Positions 47,715-55,591 of a stretch of DNA of 64,000 nucleotides are shown one piece after another; the first letter of the stretch is position 1, and each line of letters begins with the position of its first letter. A program made the translations under genes and the position numbers. The DNA comes from Phaeovulum veldkampii DSM 11550 (GTDB lineage: Bacteria; Pseudomonadota; Alphaproteobacteria; Rhodobacterales; Rhodobacteraceae): the NCBI RefSeq assembly GCF_003034995.1, contig NZ_PZKF01000007.1:45127-109126 (forward strand), given 5' to 3'. Below the pieces are notes generated by a model that made no database searches, had not been told where the DNA came from, and was given only the letters and a program-made list of their open reading frames with translations.

Positions 47715-48356
47715 TCAGGGGGCGGCGGGCGCAAAGCGCGGGCCGGGTATCAGATCATAGGGGGGGCGCCAGCCGGGCAGGGCGGCGATGCGGGTCAGCC
47801 AGCGGTCGATGGCGGGCCAGTCGGGGCGGGCGAAGGTGAAAGGCTCGGGGTAGTAAAGGTAGCTGCAACAGGCGAAATCGGCGAGCGTCGGTCCGGTGCC
47901 CACGATCCAGTCGCGCGTCTCCAGATGCGCGTTCAGCGTCTTCAGCGCCAGCCGCAGCCGCCCGGTCATCCAGCCGATCACCTCGGCGGGGCGGCGGTCG
48001 GCGGGCGCAAAGTTCATCAGGAACCGCAGGCTGCCCGCCTGCGCCGACATCTTGTGATTGTCCCAGAACAGCCAGCGCAGAACCTCGTCGCGGTCCTCGG
48101 GGGTGTCGCCCAGAAAGCGGCGGGTGCGTTCGGCGACATGCACCTGAATCGCGCCCGACTGGCTGAGGTGGCGCGTGCCCTCGACCAGCAGCGGAACCTC
48201 GCCCATCGGGTTCAGCGCTAGAAAGGCGGGTGCGCGTGTGCCGCCGCCAAAGAAATCGACGAAGACGGGGTCATAGTCGTAGCCCGCAAGCTGCATGGTC
48301 AGCGCGGCCTTGTAGGCATTGCCCGATTCCGGGAAGCAGTAGAGCCGCGGTTTCAT
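47715..48356 (-). CDS. Glutathione S-transferase family protein
   Basis: This 213-residue protein has a thioredoxin-like N-terminal domain (KPRLYCFPESGNAYKAAL, then NPMGEVPLLVEG with the cis-proline, and SQSGAIQVHVAE, residues about 2-75) and an all-helical C-terminal domain containing the N-capping motif TLADFACCSYLYY. These mark a GST. The substrate is unknown. Its start overlaps the stop of the small upstream gene (ATGA), and fadA follows after 19 bases, so it belongs to the beta-oxidation operon. Confidence 0.88.
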   Translation of the reverse strand: MKPRLYCFPESGNAYKAALTMQLAGYDYDPVFVDFFGGGTRAPAFLALNPMGEVPLLVEGTRHLSQSGAIQVHVAERTRRFLGDTPEDRDEVLRWLFWDNHKMSAQAGSLRFLMNFAPADRRPAEVIGWMTGRLRLALKTLNAHLETRDWIVGTGPTLADFACCSYLYYPEPFTFARPDWPAIDRWLTRIAALPGWRPPYDLIPGPRFAPAAP

Positions 48357-48565
48357 GCCTTGCGATCCTCAAGCTCGGCGCGGAACAGTCGCAGCCGATG
48401 CGCCAGATTGTCGTGGTTCATCACCGAGGTGAAATTCTCGAAGATGAAGGTCAGCGCCTCATCGACGCTGATCCCCGCCTCATCGGCAAAGCCGGTGAGG
48501 CGGCGGTGGGCATCGTTCGTCATCGCAACGGGAAAGCGGCGCGTCAGGCGCAGGCGTTTGGGCAT
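48353..48565 (-). CDS. Small conserved protein with ribbon-helix-helix-like pattern
   Basis: The 70-residue product starts MPKRLRLTRRFPVAMTNDAH and continues with RRLTGFADEAGISVDEALTF. A basic first strand (RFPVAM), a helix (NDAHRRLTGFADEAG), then an S-x-x-E-A second helix follows the pattern of ribbon-helix-helix DNA-binding proteins. That fold is an inference from spacing; no family is recognised with certainty. A good ribosome-binding site (AAGGAG) precedes the ATG at 48565, and the stop overlaps the GST start. It lies between the acyl-CoA dehydrogenase and the GST in the operon. Confidence 0.7.
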   Translation of the reverse strand: MPKRLRLTRRFPVAMTNDAHRRLTGFADEAGISVDEALTFIFENFTSVMNHDNLAHRLRLFRAELEDRKA

Positions 48566-48597
48566 TCTGTTCTCCTTCGATCCCTGTGGGCAGAAGG

Positions 48598-50376
48598 TTA
48601 GAACGCCTCGGGCGCCAGCGCCATCACGGTGTCGCCGCCCGCCTGGATGCGCGCCAGATGCAGCGCGGTGGCGGGCAGGTGGCGGGCCATGTAATGCCGC
48701 CCCGTCACGATCTTGGCGTTCAGAAAGGCCGGGTCGCCGCGCCCCTCGGTCAGCGCCGTTTGCGCGGCCACCGCCATCTGCGCCCACATCAGGCCCAGGC
48801 AGGTGTGGCCGAACATGTGCAGGAAATCGCTGGCCCCCGACAACGCGCCGTTGGGGTCGGTCGCGGCTTTCTCCAGAAAGATCATGGCGGCGGCTTGCAG
48901 GTCTTTCGAGGCGGCCTTCAGCGGGCCGAGGAACTCGGCCTTCAGGCCCGCGTCGGCCTCGTGTTCCTTCACAAAGCTCTTGACCAGATCGAAGAAGGCC
49001 ATCACCGGCTTGCCGCCATCGGCCGCCAGCTTGCGCCCGACCAGATCCAGCGCCTGCACGCCGTTGGCGCCTTCGTAGATCATGGCGATGCGTGCATCGC
49101 GCACAAACTGCGCCATGCCGTTGTCTTCGATATAGCCGTGCCCGCCCCAGACCTGCTGCGCCGAAACCGCCGTTTCAAAGCCCTTGTCGGTCAGAAACCC
49201 TTTCAGCACCGGGGTCAGCAGGCTGATCAGCGCCTCGGCCCCGGCATCGCCCTGGCGGCGCGAGCGGTCGATCAGGCTGGCGCCCCAGAAGGTGAAGGCG
49301 CGCGCCCCCTCGACAAAACTTTTCTGGTCCATCAGCGTGCGGCGGATGTCGGGATGCACGATCAGCGGATCGGCGGGGCCGGTGGGGTTGGCCGCACCGG
49401 TCACCGCGCGGCCCTGAAGCCGGTCCTTGGCATAGATCACCGCGTTCTGATAGGCGGCCTCGGCCACGGCATAGCCTTGCAGGCCCACGCCCAGCCGTGC
49501 CTCGTTCATCATGGTGAACATGGCGCGCATGCCCTTGTGCAGATCGCCCAGCAGATAGCCCGTCGCGCCGTCATAGTTCATCACGCAGGTGGCATTGCCA
49601 TGAATGCCCATCTTGTGTTCGATCTTGCCCGCGCTGACCGCGTTGCGTGGGCCAAGGCTGCCGTCGGGGTTGACCAGAAACTTCGGCACGATGAACAGCG
49701 ACACGCCCCTGGTGCCCTCGCCCCCGCCCGGTGCCTTGGCCAAAACCAGATGGATGATGTTTTCGGCCAGATCATGCTCGCCCGCCGAGATGAAGATCTT
49801 TTCGCCCGTGATGCGATAGCTGCCATCGGGCTGCGGCTCGGCCCGGGTGCGCATCAGCCCCAGATCGGTGCCGCAATGCGGCTCGGTCAGGTTCATGGTG
49901 CCGGTCCAGTCGCAGGCGATCATCGGGGGCAGGTAGGTGGCCTTCTGCTCGGGGCTGCCGTGCGCCTCGATCGCCGACACCGCGCCATGGGTCAGGCCCT
50001 GATACATGTTGAAGGCCATGTTGGCGGACACAAAGATTTCGCCCACCGCCGTGCCCATCAGATAGGGCATGCCCTGACCGCCAAACTCGGGGTCGCTGTC
50101 CAGTGCCGTCCAGCCGCCCTCTTTCATCGCCGCAAAGGCCGCCTTGAAGCCTTTGGGCGTGCGCACGATGCCGTTTTCCAGCCGGCAGCCTTCGGCATCG
50201 CCGCTGCGGTTCAGCGGCGCCAGCACCTCGGAGGCGACCTTGCCTGCGGCCTCCAGCACCGCGCCGGTGAAATCGGGTTCAAGCTCGTCATAGCCGGGCA
50301 CCCCGGCGGTGGCGATGTTCAGAACCTCGTGCAGCAGGAACTGCATGTCACGGATCGGCGCGGTATAGGCAGGCAT
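48598..50376 (-). CDS. Acyl-CoA dehydrogenase, long (DmdC-like) subfamily
   Basis: This FAD enzyme makes the first step of beta-oxidation, oxidising acyl-CoA to enoyl-CoA. At 592 residues it belongs to the long subfamily with an extra C-terminal domain, which includes the methylthiopropionyl-CoA dehydrogenase DmdC. It has [13 protein letters not shown] (about 160), the FAD loop [19 protein letters not shown], and the [19 protein letters not shown] block with the catalytic glutamate near residue 435. Operon neighbours are thiolase and FadJ, so an acyl-CoA substrate is likely; DMSP metabolism is not supported by other genes here. Confidence 0.9.
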   Translation of the reverse strand: MPAYTAPIRDMQFLLHEVLNIATAGVPGYDELEPDFTGAVLEAAGKVASEVLAPLNRSGDAEGCRLENGIVRTPKGFKAAFAAMKEGGWTALDSDPEFGGQGMPYLMGTAVGEIFVSANMAFNMYQGLTHGAVSAIEAHGSPEQKATYLPPMIACDWTGTMNLTEPHCGTDLGLMRTRAEPQPDGSYRITGEKIFISAGEHDLAENIIHLVLAKAPGGGEGTRGVSLFIVPKFLVNPDGSLGPRNAVSAGKIEHKMGIHGNATCVMNYDGATGYLLGDLHKGMRAMFTMMNEARLGVGLQGYAVAEAAYQNAVIYAKDRLQGRAVTGAANPTGPADPLIVHPDIRRTLMDQKSFVEGARAFTFWGASLIDRSRRQGDAGAEALISLLTPVLKGFLTDKGFETAVSAQQVWGGHGYIEDNGMAQFVRDARIAMIYEGANGVQALDLVGRKLAADGGKPVMAFFDLVKSFVKEHEADAGLKAEFLGPLKAASKDLQAAAMIFLEKAATDPNGALSGASDFLHMFGHTCLGLMWAQMAVAAQTALTEGRGDPAFLNAKIVTGRHYMARHLPATALHLARIQAGGDTVMALAPEAF

Positions 50377-50400
50377 GGTTCTCCCCCGGTGGTTGCGGGA

Positions 50401-50814
50401 TCAGGCGGCGGATTGCACCCTCTCCCCTTCGGTCGTCTCGGCCTGGGCAAGCTCCCTCTCGCCCTGGGCAATCTGTTCGGCAAGCTCGGCAATCGCCTGC
50501 GCCAGATCATCACGCTGGCGCGTCATCTCGGCCAGCCGCTCGCGCGCCACGTCCAGCGTGCGCGGCAGTTGCAGATGCTGCTGGCCGGCCATGTCGTACA
50601 GGTCCAGCAACTGGCGGATGCTTTCCAGACTGAAACCAAAGCGCTTGCCGCGCAGGATCAGCTTCAGCCGGGCGCGATCACGCCGGGTAAACAGCCGCTT
50701 CTGGCCCCGACGGATCGGGAACAATAGCTCTTTCGCCTCGTAGAACCGCAGGGTGCGGGGCGTCACATCGAACGCTTCGCACATCTCGCGGATGGTCATC
50801 ATCTCGTCACTCAT
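50401..50814 (-). CDS. MerR family transcriptional regulator (first of a tandem pair)
   Basis: This 137-residue protein has an N-terminal winged-helix domain of the MerR type (MTIREMCEAFDVTPRTLRFY, about 5-25; then LKLILRGKRFGFSLESIRQL, about 50-70) and a C-terminal coiled coil (residues 75-125). No cysteine metal-binding motif is present. It heads the operon with the acyl-CoA dehydrogenase (24-base gap), fadA and fadJ, so it likely controls fatty-acid or related acyl-CoA breakdown, as LiuR-type MerR proteins do. Palindromic TGACG/CGTCA sites lie just upstream. ATGs at 50802 or 50799 are alternative starts. Confidence 0.88.
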   Translation of the reverse strand: MSDEMMTIREMCEAFDVTPRTLRFYEAKELLFPIRRGQKRLFTRRDRARLKLILRGKRFGFSLESIRQLLDLYDMAGQQHLQLPRTLDVARERLAEMTRQRDDLAQAIAELAEQIAQGERELAQAETTEGERVQSAA

Positions 50815-50890
50815 CGTCAGCCTTTCGAGTGCCTGTCGTTGCGTCATGCACAGGCAAATCGAACCGCTGAGTTCAACATACAAGCCAAGT

Positions 50891-50921
50891 TGACGCGGGC
50901 GTCAGTGTGACGTGGCGTCAC
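50891..50921. promoter_or_regulatory. Two palindromic TGACG/CGTCA operator candidates
   Basis: TGACGC-GG-GCGTCA (50891-50904) and GTGACG-TGG-CGTCAC (50907-50921) lie side by side about 80-105 bases before the first MerR start. Further TGACG half-sites occur at 50930 and 50974. MerR proteins bind such dyads; LiuR-type regulators of acyl-CoA catabolism use TGACG/CGTCA-like sites in other proteobacteria. Confidence 0.6.
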
Positions 50922-51015
50922 GAAAATGGTGACGTAATGTCCAAAAAGCCTGCCGCAGCGTCAGCGCAACATCGTGACGCGGAGGCACGGCCCAGCGGTG
51001 ACAAAAGCGGGGCGA

Positions 51016-51405
51016 TCAGTCCGTGTCGGGCAGGCTGCCGTGGCGCAGCGACTCGGCGGTTTCGTCACGCAGGGCGCGCAGATCGGCGATCGAGGCGTCC
51101 AGTTCGACGCGCTGGCGGGCCAACACCTCAAGCTGGCGGTCGGCCATATCGACCCAGACCTGATACTGCTCGCGCGTGCCTTTCTGGTCATACAGCAAAA
51201 GCCATTGGCGGATTTCCTCAAGGCTGAAGCCAAAGCGGCGACCGCGCAGGATCAGTTTCATTCGCGCCAGTTCGCGCGGGCCGTAATAGCGCGCGCGACC
51301 GTCTTTCATCGGGCTGAGAAGTTCGATGTATTCATAATAGCGCAGCGTCCGCGGTGTGACGTCAAACCGCGCGCACATATCCTTGAAACTCAGCCGTTCG
51401 GTCAT
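51016..51405 (-). CDS. MerR family transcriptional regulator (second of a tandem pair)
   Basis: This 129-residue protein is a close paralogue of the downstream MerR gene: MCARFDVTPRTLRYYEYIEL (10-29) and MKLILRGRRFGFSLEEIRQW (49-68) match it nearly residue for residue. The effector-side coiled coil differs (GTREQYQVWVDMADRQLEVL). It too lacks metal-binding cysteines. Transcribed toward the first MerR gene, it is about 200 bases upstream, with the dyad operators in between. Divergent from the thioesterase pair, so it may regulate those as well. The ATG at 51405 is used; longer frames have no support. Confidence 0.87.
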   Translation of the reverse strand: MTERLSFKDMCARFDVTPRTLRYYEYIELLSPMKDGRARYYGPRELARMKLILRGRRFGFSLEEIRQWLLLYDQKGTREQYQVWVDMADRQLEVLARQRVELDASIADLRALRDETAESLRHGSLPDTD

Positions 51406-51549
51406 CCCAGCCCCCTTCGCATGGCGCAGGCTAGCGCGCGGCCCGCGCAATCTCAACGGGGTTGGCTTAACAGCTTGGCTCGACTGGGTGGGGGGCTTGC
51501 GGGGGGCGGGGCTTGGCCCGATAGTCAGCCCAGCCCGATGGAGGTGCCG

Positions 51550-51993
51550 ATGACCGACCCTGACGCCAAATTGCAGCTTGCCCGCCAATTCATCGAGGCG
51601 ATCCCGCATTCGCGCGCACTGGGAATGCGGCTTGATGCGCTGGGCGAAGGGGCCGCCGAAATCTCGATGCCCTATGACCTGCGGCTGGTGGGCGATCCGC
51701 GCACCGGGGTCATTCATGGCGGCGCGGTGTCGGCGCTGATGGATACCTGCTGTGGGGCCGCGGTGATGAGCCATCCCGGCTCGGCTGCGGGCACCGCCAC
51801 CATCGACCTGCGCATCGACTACATGCGTGCCGCCACGCCCGGCCAGCGGATCGTGGCGCGGGCCGAGGTCTATCACATCACCCGCACCGTGGCCTTTCTG
51901 CGCGCCACCGCCCATGACGACGACACCGCCCGCCCGGTGGCCACTGCGACCGGCGCCTTCACCGTGGAACGCCCGAAGGGGGGGCAGGTCTGA
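51550..51993 (+). CDS. PaaI-type hotdog-fold thioesterase
   Basis: This 147-residue protein has the hotdog-fold pattern of PaaI/YbgC-like acyl-CoA thioesterases: LGMRLDALGEGAAEISMPYD near residue 30, the active-site region GVIHGGAVSALMDTCCG (about 56-72) and the strand TIDLRIDYMRAATPGQ. It likely hydrolyses an acyl-CoA released by the nearby beta-oxidation enzymes. The ATG at 51550 follows GGAGG. Its stop overlaps the start of the second thioesterase. Confidence 0.88.
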   Translation: MTDPDAKLQLARQFIEAIPHSRALGMRLDALGEGAAEISMPYDLRLVGDPRTGVIHGGAVSALMDTCCGAAVMSHPGSAAGTATIDLRIDYMRAATPGQRIVARAEVYHITRTVAFLRATAHDDDTARPVATATGAFTVERPKGGQV

Positions 51994-52508
51994 TGCGCAA
52001 GCCGCTGGAACCCGTTCAGGTCGTGAAAACCCGCCGCGATGCCGCGCTGCGCGCGCTGGTGTCGGGGGTGCCCTATATCCAGTTTCTGGGTATCGAATTT
52101 GACCGCCGCGGCGATGAACTGACCGCGGTGCTGCCGTTTGATGACAAGCTGATCGGCAACCCGCTCTTGCCCGCGATCCACGGCGGCGTGACGGCGGCGT
52201 TTCTTGAGGTGACGGCGATCATCGAACTGTCATGGAGCCTGCTGTGGGAAGATATGGAAGCGGGGCGGATTGATCTGGCCACGCTTGATCCGCTGCACCT
52301 GCCGCGTCTGCCAAAGACCATTGATTTCACCGTGGATTACCTGCGATCAGGTCTGCCGCGCGATGCCTATGCGCGGGCACGGGTGAACCGGTCGGGGCGG
52401 CGCTATGCCAGCGTTCACGTCGAGGCCTGGCAAGACAATCGCACGCGCCTGTTTGCGCAGGCCACGGGCCATTTCCTGATGCCGCCGCCGCCCGGCACTG
52501 ATGACTAG
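51993..52508 (+). CDS. Second PaaI-type hotdog-fold thioesterase
   Basis: This 171-residue protein has the same fold as the preceding gene, with IQFLGIEFDRRGDELTAVLP (about 29-48), the active-site helix start LPAIHGGVTAAFLEVTA (about 59-75) and the strand TIDFTVDYLRSGLPRD. The two proteins are only distantly similar outside these motifs, so they may form a heteromeric or functionally split pair. Start overlaps the previous stop (TGATG); its own stop overlaps the MATE start by eight bases. Confidence 0.85.
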   Translation: MRKPLEPVQVVKTRRDAALRALVSGVPYIQFLGIEFDRRGDELTAVLPFDDKLIGNPLLPAIHGGVTAAFLEVTAIIELSWSLLWEDMEAGRIDLATLDPLHLPRLPKTIDFTVDYLRSGLPRDAYARARVNRSGRRYASVHVEAWQDNRTRLFAQATGHFLMPPPPGTDD

Positions 52509-53808
52509 GATCAGCAACGCCCGCGTTCTCAAGATCGCGGGGCCGATCGTTCTGTCGAACGCCACGGTGCCGATCCTGGGCGCGGTCGATACCGGCGTGG
52601 TGGGCCAGATGGGGGCCGCCGCGCCGATCGGGGCGGTGGGGATCGGGGCAATCGTGCTGGCCACGCTTTATTGGGTATTCGGCTTTCTGCGGATGGGCAC
52701 CTCGGGGATGGTGGCGCAGGCGCGTGGTGCGGGCGACGCAGCCGAGGTTTCGGCGCATCTGATGCGCGCGCTGATGGTGGCGGCTGCGGCGGGGCTGGGG
52801 CTGATCATGGCGCAAGCGCCGCTGATCGCGGCGGCGTTCCTCATCGCCCCGGCCTCGGTCGAGGTCGAGGCGATGGCGCGCGCCTATCTGTCGATCCGCA
52901 TCTGGGGCGCGCCCGCCACCATCGGGCTTTTCGCGCTGACCGGATGGCTGATTGCGATGGAACGCACGCGGGGCGTTCTGCTGCTGCAACTGTGGATGAA
53001 CGGGCTGAACATCGGGCTTGATCTGTGGTTCGTTCTGGGCCTGGGCTGGGGCGTGCCGGGGGTGGCGGCGGCCACGCTGATCGCCGAGGCCACGGGCCTG
53101 GTGCTGGGCCTTTGGCTGGCGCGCGACGCGTTCGCGGGCGGCTACTGGCGCGACCGGGCGCGGGTGTTTGCCCGCGCGCCGCTGCTGCGGATGGCGCGGG
53201 TGAATGGCGACATCATGATCCGGTCGGTGCTTTTGCAGGCCTGTTTCACCACATTCCTGTTTCTGGGCGCCGGGCAGGGCGATGTGCGGCTGGCGGCCAA
53301 TCAGGTGTTGTTGCAGTTTCTGGAGATCACCGCCTATGCGCTGGACGGTTTCGCCTTTGCCGCCGAGGCGCTGGTGGGGCAGGCGGTGGGTGCGCGTAAC
53401 CGGGCCGCGGTGCGCCGCGCGGCGGTGGTGACCGGGCAATGGGGCGCGGGCGGTGCGGTTGCGCTGGCCTTTATCTTCGCGCTGGCGGGCCCTGCGATCA
53501 TCGACCTGATGAGCACCGCCCCGGAAGTGCGCGCCACCGCGCGCGACTACCTCCCCTGGCTGGTGGCGGCGCCGCTGATCGGGGTGGCAAGCTGGATGTT
53601 CGACGGCATTTTCATCGGCGCCACACTGACGCGTGAGATGCGCAACGCCATGCTGATCTCGGTCGCGGTCTATGCCGCGGCGCTTTGGCTGTTGCTGCCC
53701 GCCTTCGGCAATCACGGGCTGTGGGCCGCGCTGATGGTGCTGAATGCCACCCGCGGCCTGACCATGGCCACGCTTTACCCGCGGGCCGAGCGGCTGGCTC
53801 GGGGGTAG
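52501..53808 (+). CDS. dinF: MATE family efflux transporter, DinF type
   Basis: This 435-residue membrane protein has about 12 helices in two MATE halves. The first half shows GPIVLSNATVPILGAVDTGVVGQ (about 14-36) and the second the parallel DGFAFAAEALVGQAVGARN (about 282-300). The VDT/VVGQ start and overall pattern match the DinF branch, which exports organic cations using an ion gradient. It is translationally coupled to the thioesterases. The phage-like island begins right after its stop. Confidence 0.88.
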   Translation: MTRISNARVLKIAGPIVLSNATVPILGAVDTGVVGQMGAAAPIGAVGIGAIVLATLYWVFGFLRMGTSGMVAQARGAGDAAEVSAHLMRALMVAAAAGLGLIMAQAPLIAAAFLIAPASVEVEAMARAYLSIRIWGAPATIGLFALTGWLIAMERTRGVLLLQLWMNGLNIGLDLWFVLGLGWGVPGVAAATLIAEATGLVLGLWLARDAFAGGYWRDRARVFARAPLLRMARVNGDIMIRSVLLQACFTTFLFLGAGQGDVRLAANQVLLQFLEITAYALDGFAFAAEALVGQAVGARNRAAVRRAAVVTGQWGAGGAVALAFIFALAGPAIIDLMSTAPEVRATARDYLPWLVAAPLIGVASWMFDGIFIGATLTREMRNAMLISVAVYAAALWLLLPAFGNHGLWAALMVLNATRGLTMATLYPRAERLARG

Positions 53809-53811
53809 CGA

Positions 53812-53838
53812 GGGGGCGCTGCCCCCTCTCGGCGCGTG
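53812..53838 (+). repeat. Left 27-bp direct repeat of the island
   Basis: GGGGGCGCTGCCCCC followed by TCTCGGCGCGTG. It matches 55644-55670 at 26 of 27 positions. On the minus strand it is the GC-hairpin half of a family A repeat. It starts four bases after the MATE stop. Confidence 0.7.
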
Positions 53839-53845
53839 AGGCGGC

Positions 53846-53862
53846 TCAAAAGGTTTGACCAC
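53846..53862 (+). repeat. Left 17-bp inverted repeat of the island
   Basis: TCAAAAGGTTTGACCAC; the reverse complement of 55592-55608 differs at one position. A partial third copy, GGTTTGACCAC, lies at 53919-53929. The core TGGTTTGACCA-type dyad also resembles GntR-family operators. Confidence 0.6.
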
Positions 53863-54026
53863 GCAACGAGCGGCGAGTCTAGCGTTTTCAAAGGGTTATC
53901 GGTGGGTGCTGTTCAGATGGTTTGACCACATTTGCGGGGATTTGGCCCGGAGTGGTCGATGGCCTAAAAATTATCTAATGAAATCAAAGGCCAAAATCTG
54001 GAGGTATAGCGATTTTCCGCTACACG

Positions 54027-54581
54027 CTACAGGTCGCTTTGCGGTTTGGAAGACTGCGCCAGTGGCTTTTTCATCACCGCAGCTTGGTCGTTGACCACTC
54101 TCTCACCGACTTTAAGATGGTTCATAAAGTTGGGCATAGAGACAATGCCCTCTGCCCGCTTTCCAGCTTCGGTTGCAATTTCCATGGCCCATTCCTCAGG
54201 GGTCATACCGAGAAGCTTGCCCTCAGGCATTAACAGCGATGCATTGGCTGGGTCCGCGCATAGGCTTTCTGCCGCACGTTGAAAGGCTTCAGTGAAGACG
54301 ACAGATGCCGAACGCGCACACAAGCGCACAAGCCGAGCCTGATTCAGAGCGACAGATTCAGCGCCGAATAGGAGCCAGTCCACAGGAACGCCGTAGGCTT
54401 CGGCCATCTTAGCTAGAACTTCGGCACTGGGTATCTGCGGGCCAGTCTTGCGCATGTAGTTTTCGAGTGATCGCTTGGGTAATCCTGCAAGCGCAGCCAT
54501 CTCTTGAACAGTCCAATCTTGCGAGCCTTGCAACGTCCGAAGGCGCGCGGCGAGGTCTGTCGCTACGAATGATTTAGCCAT
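54027..54581 (-). CDS. XRE-type phage-repressor-like transcriptional regulator
   Basis: This 184-residue protein has an N-terminal helix-turn-helix of the Cro/CI type (WTVQEMAALAGLPKRSLENY, about 23-42, then AEVLAKMAEAYGVPVDWLLFG, about 54-74). The C-terminal half is helical, without a recognisable peptidase domain. The gene is less GC-rich than its neighbours, which suggests foreign origin. It is divergent from the small plus-strand genes of the island, as a lysogenic repressor is from early genes. A perfect 6-bp dyad, TCCACC-TTAAAG-GGTGGA, lies 28 bases upstream of its start. Confidence 0.85.
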   Translation of the reverse strand: MAKSFVATDLAARLRTLQGSQDWTVQEMAALAGLPKRSLENYMRKTGPQIPSAEVLAKMAEAYGVPVDWLLFGAESVALNQARLVRLCARSASVVFTEAFQRAAESLCADPANASLLMPEGKLLGMTPEEWAMEIATEAGKRAEGIVSMPNFMNHLKVGERVVNDQAAVMKKPLAQSSKPQSDL

Positions 54582-54608
54582 TGATGACCACCGTATTAGG
54601 CGCCAATA

Positions 54609-54626
54609 TCCACCTTAAAGGGTGGA
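54609..54626. promoter_or_regulatory. Palindromic operator candidate of the island repressor
   Basis: TCCACC-TTAAAG-GGTGGA, an 18-bp dyad with perfect 6-bp arms, lies in the AT-rich divergent region between the XRE gene (starts 54581) and the plus-strand genes. Size, symmetry and location fit a CI/Cro-type operator. Confidence 0.55.
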
Positions 54627-54755
54627 AAATAGTTGATGACATGAAGGTAACAGAGAACCTAGAGAAGCGCCATATGCGCGTCCGCGCCGGTTTCGTTGGG
54701 CATCTGGAAGGGCACCGCCCAACTGATCGTCACCCCCTACCTGTAAGGCGCGCCC

Positions 54756-54993
54756 ATGTCCGGCCTGACCCTCGCCACCTGTGACAACGCCCTGCCGCCC
54801 GGTGGCACGGCCCCCGAATGGGTGCACCTGCTTCCCGCCGGGAACATGCGGGGCCGGAAGGCGCGTCCCCTTGGCAAAGGCATGGCTTGCCGCCATGCTG
54901 CATTGGCAGGGCCATTCCACCGCCCATATCGCCCGCACCTTGCGGGTATCAGACACATCGGTTCGCAACATGCTGAGGGACAGGAAGGGATGA
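54756..54993 (+). pseudogene. Frame-broken phage-like remnant (protease-like start, HTH-like end)
   Basis: The frame from 54756 begins MSGLTLATCDNALPPGG, with TAPEWVHLLPAGNMRGR following. This resembles the N-terminus of Mu-like prophage proteases (gpI), which carry a PEWIQLLPAG-type motif. After about residue 35 that frame loses sense. The +1 frame (open from GTG 54781) then reads LAKAWLAAMLHWQGHSTAHI and ARTLRVSDTSVRNMLR, a plausible helix-turn-helix, and stops at 54993. A frameshift or deletion joining two genes is the likeliest reading. Just upstream, 54663-54739 in another frame also looks like the C-terminal end of a lost gene (ending GTAQLIVTPYL). Confidence 0.5.
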
Positions 54994-55178
54994 GCGACGT
55001 ATTTGACCGCGCCCGCGCCCTGATCAATCAGGCCGCTTCGCACCCCGACCCGGAAGCCGCTATGGAAGCCCTTGAGGCAGAGGCCTCGCCCGAAGACCGG
55101 CACATGTTCCCCTTGCTTTGGGAAGGGCTGACCCTCGCCTTGAACGGCGCAACTCCCGAAGATGCCGACGCCCTATGA
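54990..55178 (+). CDS. Small hypothetical protein of the island
   Basis: The 62-residue acidic product begins MSDVFDRARALINQAASHPD and ends ALNGATPEDADAL; it is predicted to be helical with many Ala, Asp and Glu residues. No family is recognised. The ATG overlaps the stop of the preceding remnant (ATGA) and follows AGGAAGGG, a good ribosome-binding site; its own stop overlaps the next gene. This tight coupling is typical of phage gene strings and supports that it was a real gene. Confidence 0.55.
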   Translation: MSDVFDRARALINQAASHPDPEAAMEALEAEASPEDRHMFPLLWEGLTLALNGATPEDADAL

Positions 55179-55553
55179 CAGACCAGCCCGGAACCGCCCT
55201 TGCCGTCCTCGCGCAAATCCGCGCGCAAGCCCGCGCCGGGGCCGACGCGCTGGACGGCTTGAACCGGGCCGTGGAAGCCCTTGAAGGCATCATTCAGGAG
55301 GGGCTTGAAGGGCCGTTTAACGGGGTGTTCAACGCCCTTCCAAACGCGGCCATCCGCACCCACCAGCGCGGCAAGATCGAACAAGACCCCGAGTTGCAAG
55401 CCTTCATCCGCGCCCGCTGCCTGACCCTGACCTTCCCCGAGGTCGCCGCCCAAGTCGCCGCGAACTTCCCCCCCGGAACGCCGCGTCACAACGTCCAGTA
55501 TCCACCGTTGGTGGCACCGAAGGGGCAAGAAGTCGCTTCCCTCAACCGGCTGA
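55175..55553 (+). pseudogene. Phage-like HTH protein with a frameshift in a C7 run
   Basis: The gene starts MTDQPGTALAVLAQIRAQAR at 55175, coupled to the preceding stop. A segment RGKIEQDPELQAFIRARCLT and LTFPEVAAQVAANFPP follows, resembling small phage regulatory or terminase-type proteins. At the C7 run near 55466 the frame goes astray. Removing one base restores ERRVTTSSIHRWWHRRGKK and a stop at 55551-55553; the serine-SSIHRWW-type ending is the expected helix-turn-helix finish. As read, translation would run on into the repeat to 55627. Either the gene is broken or one base is a homopolymer error. Confidence 0.6.
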
Positions 55554-55591
55554 TATCGGCTGTCACCAGATATTCCCGATATTCATCGGCT

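Noticed and set aside
48586..50727. Plus-strand open frame of 713 codons opposite the acyl-CoA dehydrogenase
   Set aside because: Mirror frame of a confident gene; no ribosome-binding site or domain.
53855..54094. Short plus-strand gene at the left end of the island
   Set aside because: It overlaps the inverted repeat and the end of the XRE gene, with no ribosome-binding site or recognisable domain.
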